Assembly: GCF_950023065.1 (NCBI RefSeq)
Contig: NC_088681.1
Span: forward strand, 42,938,836 to 43,002,835
Reading direction: 5' to 3'
Length of the DNA: 64,000 nucleotides
DNA from: Planococcus citri
Lineage: Eukaryota > Arthropoda > Insecta > Hemiptera > Pseudococcidae
In this document: piece by piece, positions 1-11,859 of the stretch
Layout: the number at the start of each line of letters is the position of its first letter
Position numbering within the stretch: the first letter of the stretch is position 1
Translations under genes and position numbers: made by a program
Notes under the pieces: model-generated
Database searches by the model: none
Told to the model about the DNA's origin: nothing
The model's input: the letters and a program-made list of their open reading frames with translations, nothing else

Positions 1-129
1 CAGTGGACAGTGGGCACTCTCCTCACTCCGAATGTAGGGTTACATTTATTTCAACTGACCACTGATACAATGAAGCCCTAGTGCCCCTCAAGGGTGGCTT
101 TTGGTCAAAAGCACAAATAATTAGGTACT

Positions 130-530
130 CAAATGCGACCTCGTAACCTACCAGAGATGATTAAAAATTTCGCAAAAAATTCAAATATATCGATTAAACC
201 CATTTCTGAGCATTTTTAAAGAACTTTAAGCTCAAAATTGGGTTGTGATTTTTCAGATTTTTGCAAAAAAGTGACACGTGACCAATCAAAATGGGTTGAA
301 ATCTCAGAAAAACCCAAATATTTCCACAAAAATGTTTTTTGGCAATTTTTTAAAAAATTTCAGCCCAAAATTTGTCATAATTTTTGAGATTTTTGAAAAA
401 TATGTCATGGTAACTATCAAAATGCGTAAAAATATCAAGAGAAAATCAAAATTTTCAATCAAAACTTTTCTGAACAGTCTTTAAAAAAATGTAGCCCCAA
501 ATTTGGTTTTTTAAAATCGTATTTCACTGA
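130..530. repeat. short tandem repeat, about 132-bp period
   Basis: Three diverged units are recognisable from the block 'ttaaa...agc(t/c)c(c)aaaattgg/tttg', with anchors near 229, 362 and 492. In the first two units the block is followed by a 'gatttttgcaaaaa'-like stretch and 'aatcaaaatggg'/'tatcaaaatgcg'. The spacing of the anchors is 131-133 bp. The small open frame over this stretch is repeat-derived and I do not treat it as a gene. Confidence 0.5.
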
Positions 531-539
531 AATAAATAA

Positions 540-2090
540 TTTTCATTTTCATTCTTCGGCCACATAGTTCACAATCGATTTAAAAACCTCTCTTTTCCAT
601 CTCATCTCCACAAAAGAAATTAAATAGTCAGACCATCCGAACGAATCGAAAAAAAAAAACGAATCAAAGGCACCACCTCACAGCAACTCGTACCTGCGAC
701 GCTTTAAATGGGTTAGTTATACCTACGCATTAACTGCAAATACGTACATTCCGCATTTTCTGTGCGCTTTTAACGTTTAAACGAACGCGTTAATTGAATG
801 ATAAAGAACGACACAGCAGCACTAGATTCGGTTTATAGTACGGCGAGATTAAAATATGATTTATGATTAGCGAGAGATTCTAATTTGTATTCGGTTCAAC
901 AGGTGAGCGCGGAAATTTATAAACCGCCATTCGGTTAACGTTATACACAGCTTTCCATCTCATTCTGCCTCTCTTCCTCTTCTGAGTCCTAGTCGTAGTA
1001 AAATTTATATTTACCGTCTGCGTTTCGTCTCGTGCTCTATAACGAACACCGCCGTCACTAGCAAAAATAGATAAAATATAGGGACAACGACACTCATTCC
1101 GTTGCAAATTTCCTAGGGAAAGGAAATGGGGAAGGGGAAGAAATGGCATCGAAACAGATTTTTACCTCTCGAATGAATTTTGTTGTCGCTATTTACTTGA
1201 AATGAGGTACCCATAAAACTCAGGTACATCTAAAATGCACGTAGGGACGATGTAGATAACAAATACATTCTTCATGAACCCAAAAATACAGGGTACAGTC
1301 GATTTACTAAACATACATACGAGTACACTACATATTATGATGATGATAGTGATGGTGATGATAATGATGATAATACGCGAATACGTAACGTACTCGTATT
1401 TTCGGTATACGGTACATACTGGTAGAAGTATCTCTGAAAATGGTGGTTTATATGGCCACGAATTGAAAAGCCCGACAACGAGTTCCATCGCGTTAAGATA
1501 CGGTGTGGTGAGTCGAGGGACGCGAGGAATTTCGGTGTCGTTGCGGTCGTCAGAACGTTATTAAGCGGTCAAGTCGGCGAGTGTTCAGCCTGGTAAAATG
1601 CCAGCACCGCCATTGCGGCTACTTTCAGCACGGCCGGTTGCATTCGGCCAACTAGAAGGGTTTCATTATTTAACAATATAGTATAAGGTTCTCTCTCTTT
1701 TAATTAATACGTTTGAGGTTTCATTTGATTTTTTCGCATTGAAATTCCAGAAATTTCGTCGAGAAAATAAATTTTTCATCATTCTCGCGATAAGTTTTTT
1801 CAAGTTTTTTTCTCAAGGCGAAGGAGAGAGGGAAGAAGAGAAGGAGAGGATATCAAAAATATCCTCACCATTTTCAATTCTTCATGGGCGATACAATCTG
1901 CAAACTTCACAACTTTTTTGGTGGAACTTCGGGGGGGGGGGGGGGGTTGATGATATTTTACCATCTCAGATTTTCATTTTTCAAATTTTTAAACATAATC
2001 GTTCTAAAAAAATATTCAAGTTGATTCATCGAAAATTAGTTTAAAAAGCGAAGCGAGGCATACTTAACATTTTTGGAAAATTTTAAGCCC
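540..2090. other. non-coding stretch, partly CpG-richer
   Basis: No convincing gene. About 560-1160 and 1480-1660 are richer in CG dinucleotides than the surroundings, which could reflect promoter, UTR or exon sequence. A 27-codon ATG frame sits at 1598-1681 (see findings). The rest is AT-rich, with a G homopolymer at about 1931-1947. Confidence 0.4.
1336..1377. repeat. (GAT)n imperfect microsatellite
   Basis: A run of GAT/ATG trinucleotides interrupted by single substitutions, directly visible in the sequence. Confidence 0.8.
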
Positions 2091-2119
2091 ACAAGAGAAC
2101 TCCTGAGTGCATTAACCGA

Positions 2120-3170
2120 TTTGACCAGATTTTTTTAAGTAAGGGAACCCTAAGGTAGTTTACAACAAAATTTATAACTGCCGAATAGATAAACTATGGG
2201 TCCTACAGGGATGCAAAGGTCTCAACATTTTGATTTTTGGTCAATTCTGTCAATAAAAAAAATATACCAAAAAACAGGCGAGGTATTTTTTGGGACTCAA
2301 ATATTCGAAAAATTGTCCATAAATGGTCAAAAAATGCGATTGGGCCACTACAACTTTGGGAATCGTCACGAGTTAAGTTTTTTTGAGTTTGTGGGTGATT
2401 TTTATTCTGCACATCCAAAAGAGATTTTTTGGGTCCAAAATTTAAAAAAAAATTAAAAACGTCGAAAAATGAGATTGGACAACTGCAAGGATGATAATAG
2501 TCTTTTCTAGTCAAAAGTCGAGTTCAGACAGTTCCAAAAGTTGTAGCCATCTAATCGCATTTTTCGATGACTTTTGGGGAAAATTTTCGAAAATTTTGAA
2601 CCCAAAAAATTCATTTTTAATCTTTTTGGATACGCAGGCTCAATCTTGTTCAACCCCCCCCCCCCAAAAAAAAAACTCGATTCGTGACTAGAAAAGACAT
2701 TTCCCAAAATTGTAGCTGACCAACCTGATTTTTTGAACATTTATGGGAAATTTTTTCAAATTTTTGAACTCAAAAAATACTTTTTCGAATGGGCAGACTC
2801 GAAATCGTTTCCAAACCCTAGAAAACTCGACTTGTGACTAGAAAAGACGACTTCCGAAGTTGTAGCTGGAAAATCACATTTATCGACTACTTTTGAACAA
2901 TGTTTCGGATATTTTGGGCCCAATAAAAATATACTTAATGGGCCCTATGACTTTTTGAGGCTTAATACATATATCCTGGGGATTACTGCATTTTACTGTA
3001 GGCAAGTTTTTTTCGCATTTTATTGGCAGAATTGTTCAAAAATCAAAATGTCGAGGCCTTAGGACTCTTACGAGACCCATAGTTTTGTAATCGGGCAAAC
3101 CATAAATTCTGTGGGAAACTGTCCTAGAGGTCCTTTCAATTTTGAAAAAACAAAAAACTGGTAAAATTGG
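2120..3170. repeat. imperfect foldback element, about 1.0 kb
   Basis: 'aaactatgggtc' at 2191-2202 is the exact reverse complement of 3074-3085, and alignment of the two halves continues inward (for example 'caacattttgatttttg' against the complement of the segment near 3040-3055) and outward to about 2120 and 3170. Inside, a unit of about 170 bp containing 'tgtagctg' and 'tttttgaac(t/c)caaaaaat' occurs in one orientation at 2200-2510 and in the opposite orientation at 2511-2960. Open frames over this stretch are repeat artefacts. Likely a non-autonomous transposon relic; no coding capacity is seen. Confidence 0.65.
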
Positions 3171-3174
3171 TAAC

Positions 3175-3720
3175 CACACACTTTTGAGATTCCTCTGAAC
3201 TCAAGATGATCAAAAGAGACGCTTTTTTCATAATTTTGAAACTTTTTTTTTCTAAATGAAAATTCTTGTTCTTTAAAAATGACCAATAAGTAGAACCCGA
3301 AAAAAGAAAGAAAAGGAACGTGTTTCTAGCCGAGTGAAGCGAGAGTGGAAAATGTTTGCAATTTTCCATCTTCTAAAGACCACTTCTACACACAATTTTT
3401 TCATCAGTCTGGAGAGGGGAGCAGGAGACAGATAAATTGAAAATTCAAACCCACATTGAAAAACAAACCAGCACATTTTGATAAAAAGCAAGGCAATTGA
3501 AGGACTAGCTGGACACATCGGAAAAAATCAAGATAAGCAGGACTGCTATGAATTTTTCAAGTCTTCGAATATTCTCCAATACTTAAGCAATCCAAAAATG
3601 AACTTTTTATAGGGTCTAAAATATTTGTTACGGAAGTCTCATGATACATATTCTCTTTTGGTCTAGTTTTGCTTCGATCAAACCGAAGAGTGTCAGGTAA
3701 GGGCAAAAAGTTCTCTCGTC
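3175..3720. other. non-coding spacer
   Basis: AT-rich sequence between the foldback and the first duplicated unit. I see no gene, repeat boundary or RNA in it. Confidence 0.5.
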
Positions 3721-4452
3721 AGTAAAGATAAAATAGCGCCAAAATACAAACTGAAAATTTGAAATATTGAAAACTGAAACATTTTTTCCACTTTTTGCAG
3801 CCCTATACCAAAATATCAAGAAATAAAATGTCATAAGAATGCTTGATTGCATAGAAAGCAATTTCGTCATCATTTCTGCTTGCTCAGGAATAAGCTGAAA
3901 TCAACAGGGTCGTATTCTGAACCCAATTTTCTCTCGTAAAAATCATGCTACCTATTTTTATGCACTCTCAGTATAATGGTACCTCGCGCAAAAATCATTT
4001 CACTATCTTAATGTGTTTATTTTTTTTCATGCTACCCAGTGGATATAGCCTGTACAGTGACCCTTAATTATTTATTTTTGAACAGTATCATAATGTACAT
4101 TGTGTAGGAGTTTATCATTTTTGAAAACATGGAAGGTTGCTAATGAGATGAAATTCGCAGCACGTGTCTGATAAAGTCCTAGAACTTGAACTTGCGGTAA
4201 GTAAATGCAACGCGGAGCAAATATTACTCATCATCTCTTCCCGATATATCTCAGAATTTTAAATACTACCAAAACATCTATAATTATGATAAAAATATGG
4301 CAAATTACATACATCATTATTTATCTGGAATACATTGAGAAATTTCCTCTAATGTCTGATCAAAGGGAATATTGATAAAACTTCGCGTTATGGATATTTT
4401 TACTCGTTGATTACGCAAAAATATCTCATACTTCAACGTAGATTAGCCTGAA

Positions 4453-4460
4453 TATAAATA
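4453..4460 (+). promoter_or_regulatory. TATA box of the copy A gene
   Basis: TATAAATA lies 116 bp before the start codon at 4569, with an initiator-like 'gactacagcc' about 25-30 bp downstream. The equivalent position in copy B also carries a TATA box, and the whole block is conserved between the copies, which supports a real promoter. Confidence 0.6.
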
Positions 4461-4568
4461 AAAATGCATTTCCCGACTACAGCCATTGCTTAAAGACGAT
4501 TTATTCAAGTGCCGGATAAATTGATATTTTGTCTTTCAACATATCGAGTACCTAGTTATCGCGTTAAA

Positions 4569-5334
4569 ATGTGGAAAATTGTTTTTTTGTGCGTTTTACA
4601 TGTCGCGTTGGTCGCATCGAAATCGATATTGCTCGAAAAAATGACCGAGATAAATGGAGCAGAAACGAGGTCCAATTCCAGCGATCAATTCATCGAGCAA
4701 TCTAATGAAGACGACTTGGTCAGATCGCAAAATAAATCTCTCGAATCGATTCAGGTACCTCAGGAAATCGATCAATCCAGCACACTCAACAACTCTAGTG
4801 ATGAAGTTTCTTCCAACATTACCACACCAAAACCTATCGAACCTTTGAGAAACCGAAAAGCCCAAAGCTTTCATGACCATTTCCAGCTGGAGTAAATTAT
4901 ACCCAATTCCACCATCGAGCCCTTTTTCTCCTTATGTGGCCGATGATGACGAACCTTTGTATACTCCGCAATCTGCATTAATTTCAGATAGGGAATTGGA
5001 AAATTCTCGATCGGAAGACGAATACGAACAAGGGCTGGAAAATCTCGATTATGAACAAGAAATGGACAAACTTGAGTATTTGCAAGCTAGAGAAAGCGCG
5101 CAACTTAACTATTCCTCGACAGTTGCGATGGAAGGACTCGCCTATGAGCGAAAGGAACTGGAACTCAGATACGCTCTCGCGAAAAAGGAACTCAACTATG
5201 CGCAGGCGAAGAATAGACTCAAGCATCAGCAAACGCAAGAGAAATTCTATCGGTCGTATTCTGCTCGAAGTTATTACAGTTATTACAATCAAATTATGAA
5301 TTCACCTTCATACAACGGCAACGGGTTTTTCTGA
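4569..5334 (+). pseudogene. secreted Ser/Glu-rich coiled-coil protein, copy A (frameshifted)
   Basis: I do not recognise the family. The first 95 or so codons are nearly identical to the intact gene at 9445: start MWKIVFLCVL, hydrophobic signal peptide to about residue 17, then an acidic Ser/Asn-rich segment with N-glycosylation sequons. After 'PIEPLR' an extra A in the run at 4850-4852 (three As against two in the other copy) shifts the frame, and translation stops at 4895 after 108 residues. The remaining part stays open in the next frame to 5334 and still matches the other copy: LENSRS, then a charged helical tail rich in E/K/L/Y, ending in NGNGFF. It also lacks about 17 codons that are present in copy B just before LENSRS. 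The single indel with an otherwise preserved frame means either recent pseudogenisation or a base-call error. Promoter and AATAAA are retained. Confidence 0.75.
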
Positions 5335-5522
5335 TAGGTATGTATCATCTTCCTAATCCTAACCGAATTTGGTAAGTCGACAATCTATTCGAATAACTGC
5401 AAGTATAGGTATCTACGTATAATCTTTACTGTGCAAATCTCATTTTTTTTTTTTTTTTTTTTCTAAAGATATAAACATTTGTTTTAAACAAAAATATTTA
5501 CTTGTATTACATTTACTTTTAG

Positions 5523-5528
5523 AATAAA
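5523..5528 (+). terminator. polyadenylation signal, copy A
   Basis: AATAAA about 190 bp after the last codon, in the same relative place as the signal of copy B. Confidence 0.5.
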
Positions 5529-6130
5529 GGTTTATAGTGAATAATTTTTACTTCATTTTTATTTTATTTTTCAATTCCTTATCCTCCGTCAAGCTCATTT
5601 CCAAAATTTATTATTATCTACTTATATTTTATGTATGTTGAACAAGTAAAACTGATTTTGAAATTGTGTTTGTTTCAGAGTAAGATGCCCATGTCTGGTT
5701 AGTTGATCTACACATGAACGTCGAGTTCTTAACGAGTTCAAACAATCATTTATACAGTTTGTTTAGGATACAAATAGGTACATATAAACTTTAGTCCTTA
5801 AGCCAAACGAGGTAGACATTTTCTTTATTTTAGTGTAGACCTGCCAATGCGCAGAACATTTATGAGGAATATTTTAATGAAAATAATAAAATTTATTATG
5901 GGATATTTTGTAGAACTAGGCTTACATTGTATGCATTTAATTACTTGGGTAAATTTTAATAGTATTAAGTACATACATGTGTATAGGTACGTAGAAGTAT
6001 CTACCTAGACATACATTCATTACATTACATATTATATTCATTTCACATTATTTGCTTAATTTTTCTCAAAATAATCGTTTTATTTTAATTTTTAAAAATT
6101 TGGAGAATCCAACACACGAGTAAATATATT

Positions 6131-7381
6131 AGTCCGGCATATGACAATAGGAGTAATTGCACCCCCCCCCCGCCGATCCTCCGGGACAACTTTTTTCTTA
6201 AAGGGGACATCCTCAGGAACATTTTAAAGCACACTTGCCAAAAAAAAAAGTTGGCCTTACTTACAAAATCCTGAAGCCTCCAGCAGATTTTTGAAACTTC
6301 AAATTTTCACAAAATTTCATCAAATGGAGATGAAAAGCTGAAATTTACTCTACACTCCAATTTTAACACCCTTTGAAAACGACTTCTGGTGGATTTCAAG
6401 TCATTTTAGAGCCTCCAACAACTTTTTGGAAAATTACTGGAGCCTCCAGTAGATTTTTGAAACTTGAAATTTCCACAAAATTTCCTCAAACTAAGATGGA
6501 GAGTCGAAATTCATTCTGAAAACTAATTTCAATACGCTACGAAGTTGACTGCTGGTAAATTTCAAGTCGTTTTGGAACCTGCAGCAACTTTTTGAAAGGT
6601 TGTATGACGTTTTTCTGGAAAATTGAAATTTCCTAAAAGTAGCTGGAAGCTTCACAACCATTTGAAACCAACATGTAGTCTGCGAAGTAAATTTCAGCTT
6701 GCTAACTCCATTTGATGAATTAATGTTGGGGAAATTTCAAATTTCAAAAATCTAATGGAGGCTCCAGTAATTTTCAAAAAAGTCGCTGGAGGCCCTAAAA
6801 TGACTTGAAATTCACCTGCAGTACTTCGTAGCGTATTGAAATTCGTTTTTAGAATAAATTTTAGCTTTACAACTCCAATTTGATGGAATTTTGTGGGAAT
6901 TTCGAGTTTCAAAAATCTGCTGGAGGCTCCAGAATTGCTCAAAACGGATTGAAACCGCTTCCAATCGATTTTGCATGTCGAAAATAGGGTATATCCCAAA
7001 TTTCAGCTTTCTTGGTCAATTTGGTAAAATTTTGATCTTTTCCCTCATTTTTGGCCTAAATTCATTTTCAAAAATTCACCCAAAAATCGAAAAACGCACT
7101 TTAGCACTTGAAATTTTGACAGGTGATGAATTTTTACATGATCTTTCGACCCACCTTTGTAATGTTTGAAAAAGTTCGTGCAAGTCCTATGTTAAAACGC
7201 AAAATCTGCGATTTCGGCTGACCTGTCAATCAAAATGGCCGCCATTTTGTAAGTAAGGCCAACTTTTTTTTGGCAAGTTTGCTTTAAAATGTTCCTTAGG
7301 ATGTTCACTTTAAGAAAAAAGTTGTCCCGGAGGATCGGCGGGGGGGGGGGTGCAATTACTCCTATTGTCACATTCCGGACT
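6131..7381. mobile_element. 1.25-kb terminal-inverted-repeat element, family FB2, copy 1
   Basis: The left end AGTCCGGCATATGACAATAG is mirrored by the right end as its near-perfect reverse complement. The inverted arms extend about 135 bp, through a C/G run and 'gatcctccgggacaac', to 'cttacaaaat'. The interior consists of direct and inverted copies of a 'gagcctccagcaactttttgaaa' motif and has no credible transposase. The flanks are AT-rich (ATAT on both sides), so a short target duplication is possible. The related segmental copy at about 11165 lacks the element, which shows that it is an insertion. Non-autonomous DNA element or large MITE; superfamily not determined. Confidence 0.85.
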
Positions 7382-8110
7382 ATATCTAACCATTACTTAC
7401 TTTGAGAGTCTGACGGTAGAAAAAGTGAAACATCAAAATAAGAAAACACCCTAAATTATTTCCATTTTTTGTGAACCAATGTAAATAGGAACACATTTCA
7501 TTCAAATCATCCATCATGTTTCGATAACTTGGAAAGAAATAAAATCCAATCGTACGACGACGGTCAGTGAAAATCTGAAAACTGTGTTAAAATACACGAA
7601 ATAATTTTTTTTTTTTACAAATAATGCTTCAAAAGAATGGAAAAATTATACTTGGTCCATTCTATAAAAATGTCTCAAAATGCCATTTGTCAATAGTTTT
7701 CGAAAAACTCTCTCAAAAAAACCTTGAAAAATTGCTTTCAAATTTGAATTACAAAATTATTCATCACTTCTTTGCAAAAAATGTTACCCTTCTTTATGAG
7801 GGAACGTTTTAAACAAGGCACTTTCTGATTTAAACGTAACCAATAGATCGAAAGAACATGCCCTGAAACCTCTGCAACCAAAATTTTAGGGCGTGAAGTT
7901 CGTTTTTAGATTTTTGCCAAATTTTCGAAATTTTTCAAAATTTAAAAAAACTGTTTCAAGACCAATAATTTTTAAACTTTTTCGTGAAATAAAATATACA
8001 TATTCTAAACATCTTATCACGAGGTGGTTTTTGACCATACGGAATAAATCTTACTCGTTAGTTTTAAAATCCGAGGACAAGGATATTTTATACCTATTGA
8101 GTTAAAACTC

Positions 8111-8540
8111 TCGAATAAAATTATCGATTTGAAAAAATTAATAGTTTTTGCGAAAAAATGAGATTTTTTTGATTTAAAACATGAAAAAAAGTTTTGATTG
8201 GTGAAGTTGACCCATTTGACTCCCCCCCGCCTTTTTTTTACGTATCCGTTGACAAAGTTGAAACCCCCTTTCACTCGATGAAATGAACTCATCACAAAAA
8301 AATCAAAATTCGAAAAGATTATAAAAATAAACGAATTTTAATTTCTTTGCTATGAGTGTAATTTTTATCAACTTTTTCATGAAAAACTTCAGAAAGAGGT
8401 CAAAATAAGACGACTGAATAAATTTTAACTTTTTTTGATGTTTGGAATTGAAAATGAAGTGTTTTTGATTTTTTTAAGATGAGTTTATTTCATCGAGTGA
8501 AAGCGGGTTTTCAACTTTTCCAACGTATACGTAAAAACTT
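8111..8540. other. spacer between duplicated units
   Basis: AT-rich sequence with no gene seen. It contains a short C run followed by polypyrimidine near 8221-8240. Confidence 0.5.
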
Positions 8541-9324
8541 GAAAACATAAAATTCAAAATTGAAGACCGATACATTTTTTTCATTTTTTGCAGCTCTAAA
8601 CCTAAATACCAAGAAAAAAATGTCATAAGAATGCTTGATTGTATAGAAAGCAATTTTGTCATTATTTTTCTACTTGCTCAGGAATAAGCATGAAATCAAC
8701 AGGATCGTATTCTGAATCCAATTTTCTATCAGAAAAATCATGTTTGGTCAATTTTGATGACTTATTTTCAGTTCGCTATATCTAATTCCAAATAGAAAAT
8801 GATATTTTAAAAAATTCTATTTTTATGTATTCTCAATAATTCATGGTACCTCGCGCAAAATCATTTTATTACCTTAAAGTGTTCATGTTTTTCATGTTGC
8901 CCGGTGGATATAGCCTGTACAATGACCCTTAATTATTTATTCTTGAACAGTACCGTATCTGATGTACATTGTGTAGGAATTTATCATTTTTATAAACTTG
9001 GAGGGCCGTTAATGAGATGAACACGTGTCTGATAAAATCCCATATACATTTTTTGTGGCAAGTAAGTAGTTAATAGAGGTACATGCAACGAAGAGAAAAT
9101 TACTCATCGTCTCTTCGCGATATATATCAGAATTTAAAATACTGTAGTACCAAAACATTTGTAATTAAGATAAAATATGACCAGTACATCATTATTTATC
9201 TGGAAAACATTGCCTCTAATGTCTGATCAAAGGGAACATTGATAAAACTTCGAATTATGGATATATTTACTCGTTGATTACCTACGTGAAAATATCTCAT
9301 ACACCAACGTATGATTAGCCTGCG

Positions 9325-9333
9325 TATAAAATA
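9325..9333 (+). promoter_or_regulatory. TATA box of the copy B gene
   Basis: TATAAAATA lies 120 bp upstream of the ATG, with 'gactatagccattgc' about 23 bp after it. Position and surroundings are shared with copy A. Confidence 0.65.
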
Positions 9334-9444
9334 AAAGGCATTCTCCGACTATAGCCATTGCTTAAAGACGATTTATTCAAGTGCCGGATAAGTTGATACA
9401 TATTTTGTCTTTCAACATATCGAGTACATAGTTATCGCGTTAAA

Positions 9445-10263
9445 ATGTGGAAAATTGTTTTTTTGTGCGTTTTACACGTCGCGTTGGTCGCATCGAAATC
9501 GATATTGCTCGAAAAAATGACCGAGATAAATGGCGCAGAAACGAGGTCCAATTCCAGCGATCAATTCATCGAGCAATCTAATGAAGACCACTTGGCCAGA
9601 TCGGAAAACAAATTTCTCGAATCGATTAAGGTACCTCAGGAAATCGATCAATCCAGTACACTCAACAACTCTAGTGATGAAGTTTCGTCCAAAATTACCA
9701 CACCAAAACCTATCGAACCTTTGAGAACCGAAAAGCCCGAAGCTGTACTTACCAGTTCCAGCAGGACTTCAATACGCCCAATTTCACGATCGACCTATTC
9801 GGCACCTGTTATCAGGACCGTTGAAGATGAAGCAAACGTGATTTCACCTGCGGATGCTGCGTTACTTAGAGAGTTGATGAGATTAGAAAATTCTCAATCT
9901 GCTGCGGAATCTGCATTATTTTCACAGATAGGATTAGAAAATTCTCGATCGGAAGACGAATACGAACAAGGACTAGAGAATCTCAATTATGAACAAGAAA
10001 TGGAGAAACTTGAGTACTTGCATGCTACAGAAAGCGCGAAACTTAACCATTCCTCGACAGTTGCGATGGAAGGACTCGCCTATGAGCGAAAGCAACTGGA
10101 GCTCAAATACGCACTCGCGAAAAAAGAAATCAACTTCGCGCAAGCAAAGAACAAACTCAAGCATCAGCACACGCAAGAAAAATTCAATCAGTCGTATAAT
10201 ACTCAAAATTTAATCAATCAGTTGACGAATTCAGCTTCATACAACGGCAATGGGGTTTTCTGA
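9445..10263 (+). CDS. putative secreted Ser/Asn/Glu-rich coiled-coil protein, copy B
   Basis: Intact single-exon frame of 272 codons; I do not recognise the family. Residues 1-17 form a classic signal peptide (MWKIVFLCVLHVALVAS), so the product should enter the secretory pathway. Residues 18-95 are hydrophilic and acidic with sequons (NSS at 36 and 75). Residues 100-125 are a Ser/Arg/Pro linker. LENS(Q/R)S occurs twice, at 147 and 164. Residues 165-247 are very rich in E, K, L, Y and A and should form a long amphipathic helix or coiled coil. The tail ends in SYNGNGVF. No Cys follows the signal peptide, so no disulfides are expected. The start is chosen because it opens the signal peptide, is conserved in copy A and follows the TATA box at a sensible distance. 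A secreted, duplicated, fast-diverging protein could be a salivary, glandular or cuticle product; that is inference only. Confidence 0.85.
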   Translation: MWKIVFLCVLHVALVASKSILLEKMTEINGAETRSNSSDQFIEQSNEDHLARSENKFLESIKVPQEIDQSSTLNNSSDEVSSKITTPKPIEPLRTEKPEAVLTSSSRTSIRPISRSTYSAPVIRTVEDEANVISPADAALLRELMRLENSQSAAESALFSQIGLENSRSEDEYEQGLENLNYEQEMEKLEYLHATESAKLNHSSTVAMEGLAYERKQLELKYALAKKEINFAQAKNKLKHQHTQEKFNQSYNTQNLINQLTNSASYNGNGVF

Positions 10264-10422
10264 TATGCATCGTCTTCCTAACCGAATTTGGTAAGTCGAC
10301 AATCTATTTGATTAACAGCAAGTATAGGTATCTATAATCTTTAAGGTGCAAATCTAACTTTAACATCCATAATGTCTGCAAAAATCGTCATTTAAAAAAA
10401 AAATGAACATTTTGTTGTATTG

Positions 10423-10428
10423 AATAAA
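10423..10428 (+). terminator. polyadenylation signal, copy B
   Basis: AATAAA about 160 bp after the stop codon, within sequence homologous to the 3' end of copy A. Confidence 0.5.
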
Positions 10429-11859
10429 AAATTTACCTTCATTACCTAAATTTACTGTGAGATTAAAAGTTTATTGTGAAAAATTTCTACTTCATTTTTA
10501 TTTTTATTTTATTTTTTTCAATTCATAATATCCCCGTCCAGCTTATCTACCGAAATTTATTACATGTAATTATGCATTTTGAACAAGCAAAAATCGCGAT
10601 TGAAATGTTTTGACCTGTAATACACCGTATTTTCAAAAATGTTTTTGCCTTGATTGATTGCAGACTCCAATTTGATATTCTATAAATTATTTTTTTTTTA
10701 GAAATAAGGAGGTACATTTTTGACAATTTTTGATCTCAATTACTCTAAAATTAGTAAGTTATCAGTCAGGTTGGACTCACATTTAAATCATAGCTCTCAC
10801 GTGATAATCCAAGAATACCTATACAATCGAAATTAATGTATAGGAAATGATACTGATTTTGAAATTGTGTTTGTTTCAGAAGATGTCCGTGTCAGGTTTA
10901 CTAATCTATGTACATACACATCGAGTTACTTATCGAGTTCAAACAATACAGTTTATCATAATAATTAAGTACATACAACCTTGGTACTTGAGCCAAATGA
11001 GGTGGACCTGTCTTTATTTTTGTGAAGACCTGTCAATGCGCAGGATATTCCATTCTAATGTAGAAGTACATTTATTACAATTTATATTATATGTGTAATT
11101 TTTCTCAAACAATCCTTTTTTTTTCATTTAAAAAACGTTGGAGAATATCCACCAAACGAGTAACTAACCTTCACGCATTTTAAGCGTCTGACCATAGAAA
11201 AAGTTGAAAATGAAAATAAGAAAAAATCCTGAATTATTTTTATTTTTTCTTAACAAAGAAACTTTTTGAACTGACACTGTGATTTGAACAAATCCAAACT
11301 AGATCAAAATAGCATGTCAAAAAATCTAGGAAGCCGAAATTTGAAGTGCTGAAGTTCATTTTCGGATTTTTAAAAAAACTGAAAAATTGATTTCAAATTT
11401 GAATTACAAAATTATTCGTCATATCTCTGCAAAAAAAGTTACCCTTCTTATGAGGGAACGTTTTGAACAAAGCACTTCCCAATTTGAATGAAACCAAATT
11501 AGATCAAAAAAATATGCCCTAAAACCTCCGCAACCAAAATTTCAAGGCGTGAAGTTCATTTTTGGATTTGTGGAAAATTTTCGAAAATTTTCAAAATTTA
11601 AAAAATCTGTTTCAAGAGCAATAATTTTCAACCTTTTTCTTGAAATATATTATGTACTCATTCTAAACATCTTATCACGAGGTGGTTTTTGACCATACGG
11701 AATAACTCCCACTCGTTAGTTTCAAAGTCTGAAGACAAGGATATTTCACTTTATTGAATTAAACTCTCAAATAAAATTTTTCATCCGTAATTCAATATCA
11801 GTATGTTTTTTTTTTCGGACGAGCTTCAGGTAAGATCAATGAACTCATTACCTCATTTA

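Larger units (their letters stand above)
3740..8110 (+). repeat. tandem segmental duplication, copy A
   Basis: This segment aligns almost throughout with 8545-11790: upstream flank (shared 'gcttgattg(c/t)atagaaagca' near 3840 and 8630), TATA region, coding sequence, 3' flank ('gaaattgtgtttgtttcag' at about 5658 and 10860) and a distal block ('ttatgagggaacgttt' near 7795 and 11450). The main structural difference is the 1251-bp element inserted here at 6131-7381 and absent from copy B. The two copies lie in direct orientation with a spacer of about 430 bp. Confidence 0.85.
8545..11790 (+). repeat. tandem segmental duplication, copy B
   Basis: Counterpart of 3740-8110 in direct orientation. 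It carries the intact gene, promoter and 3' flank but not the 1251-bp insertion. A small extra block relative to copy A lies near 8740-8840 in the upstream flank. Confidence 0.85.
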
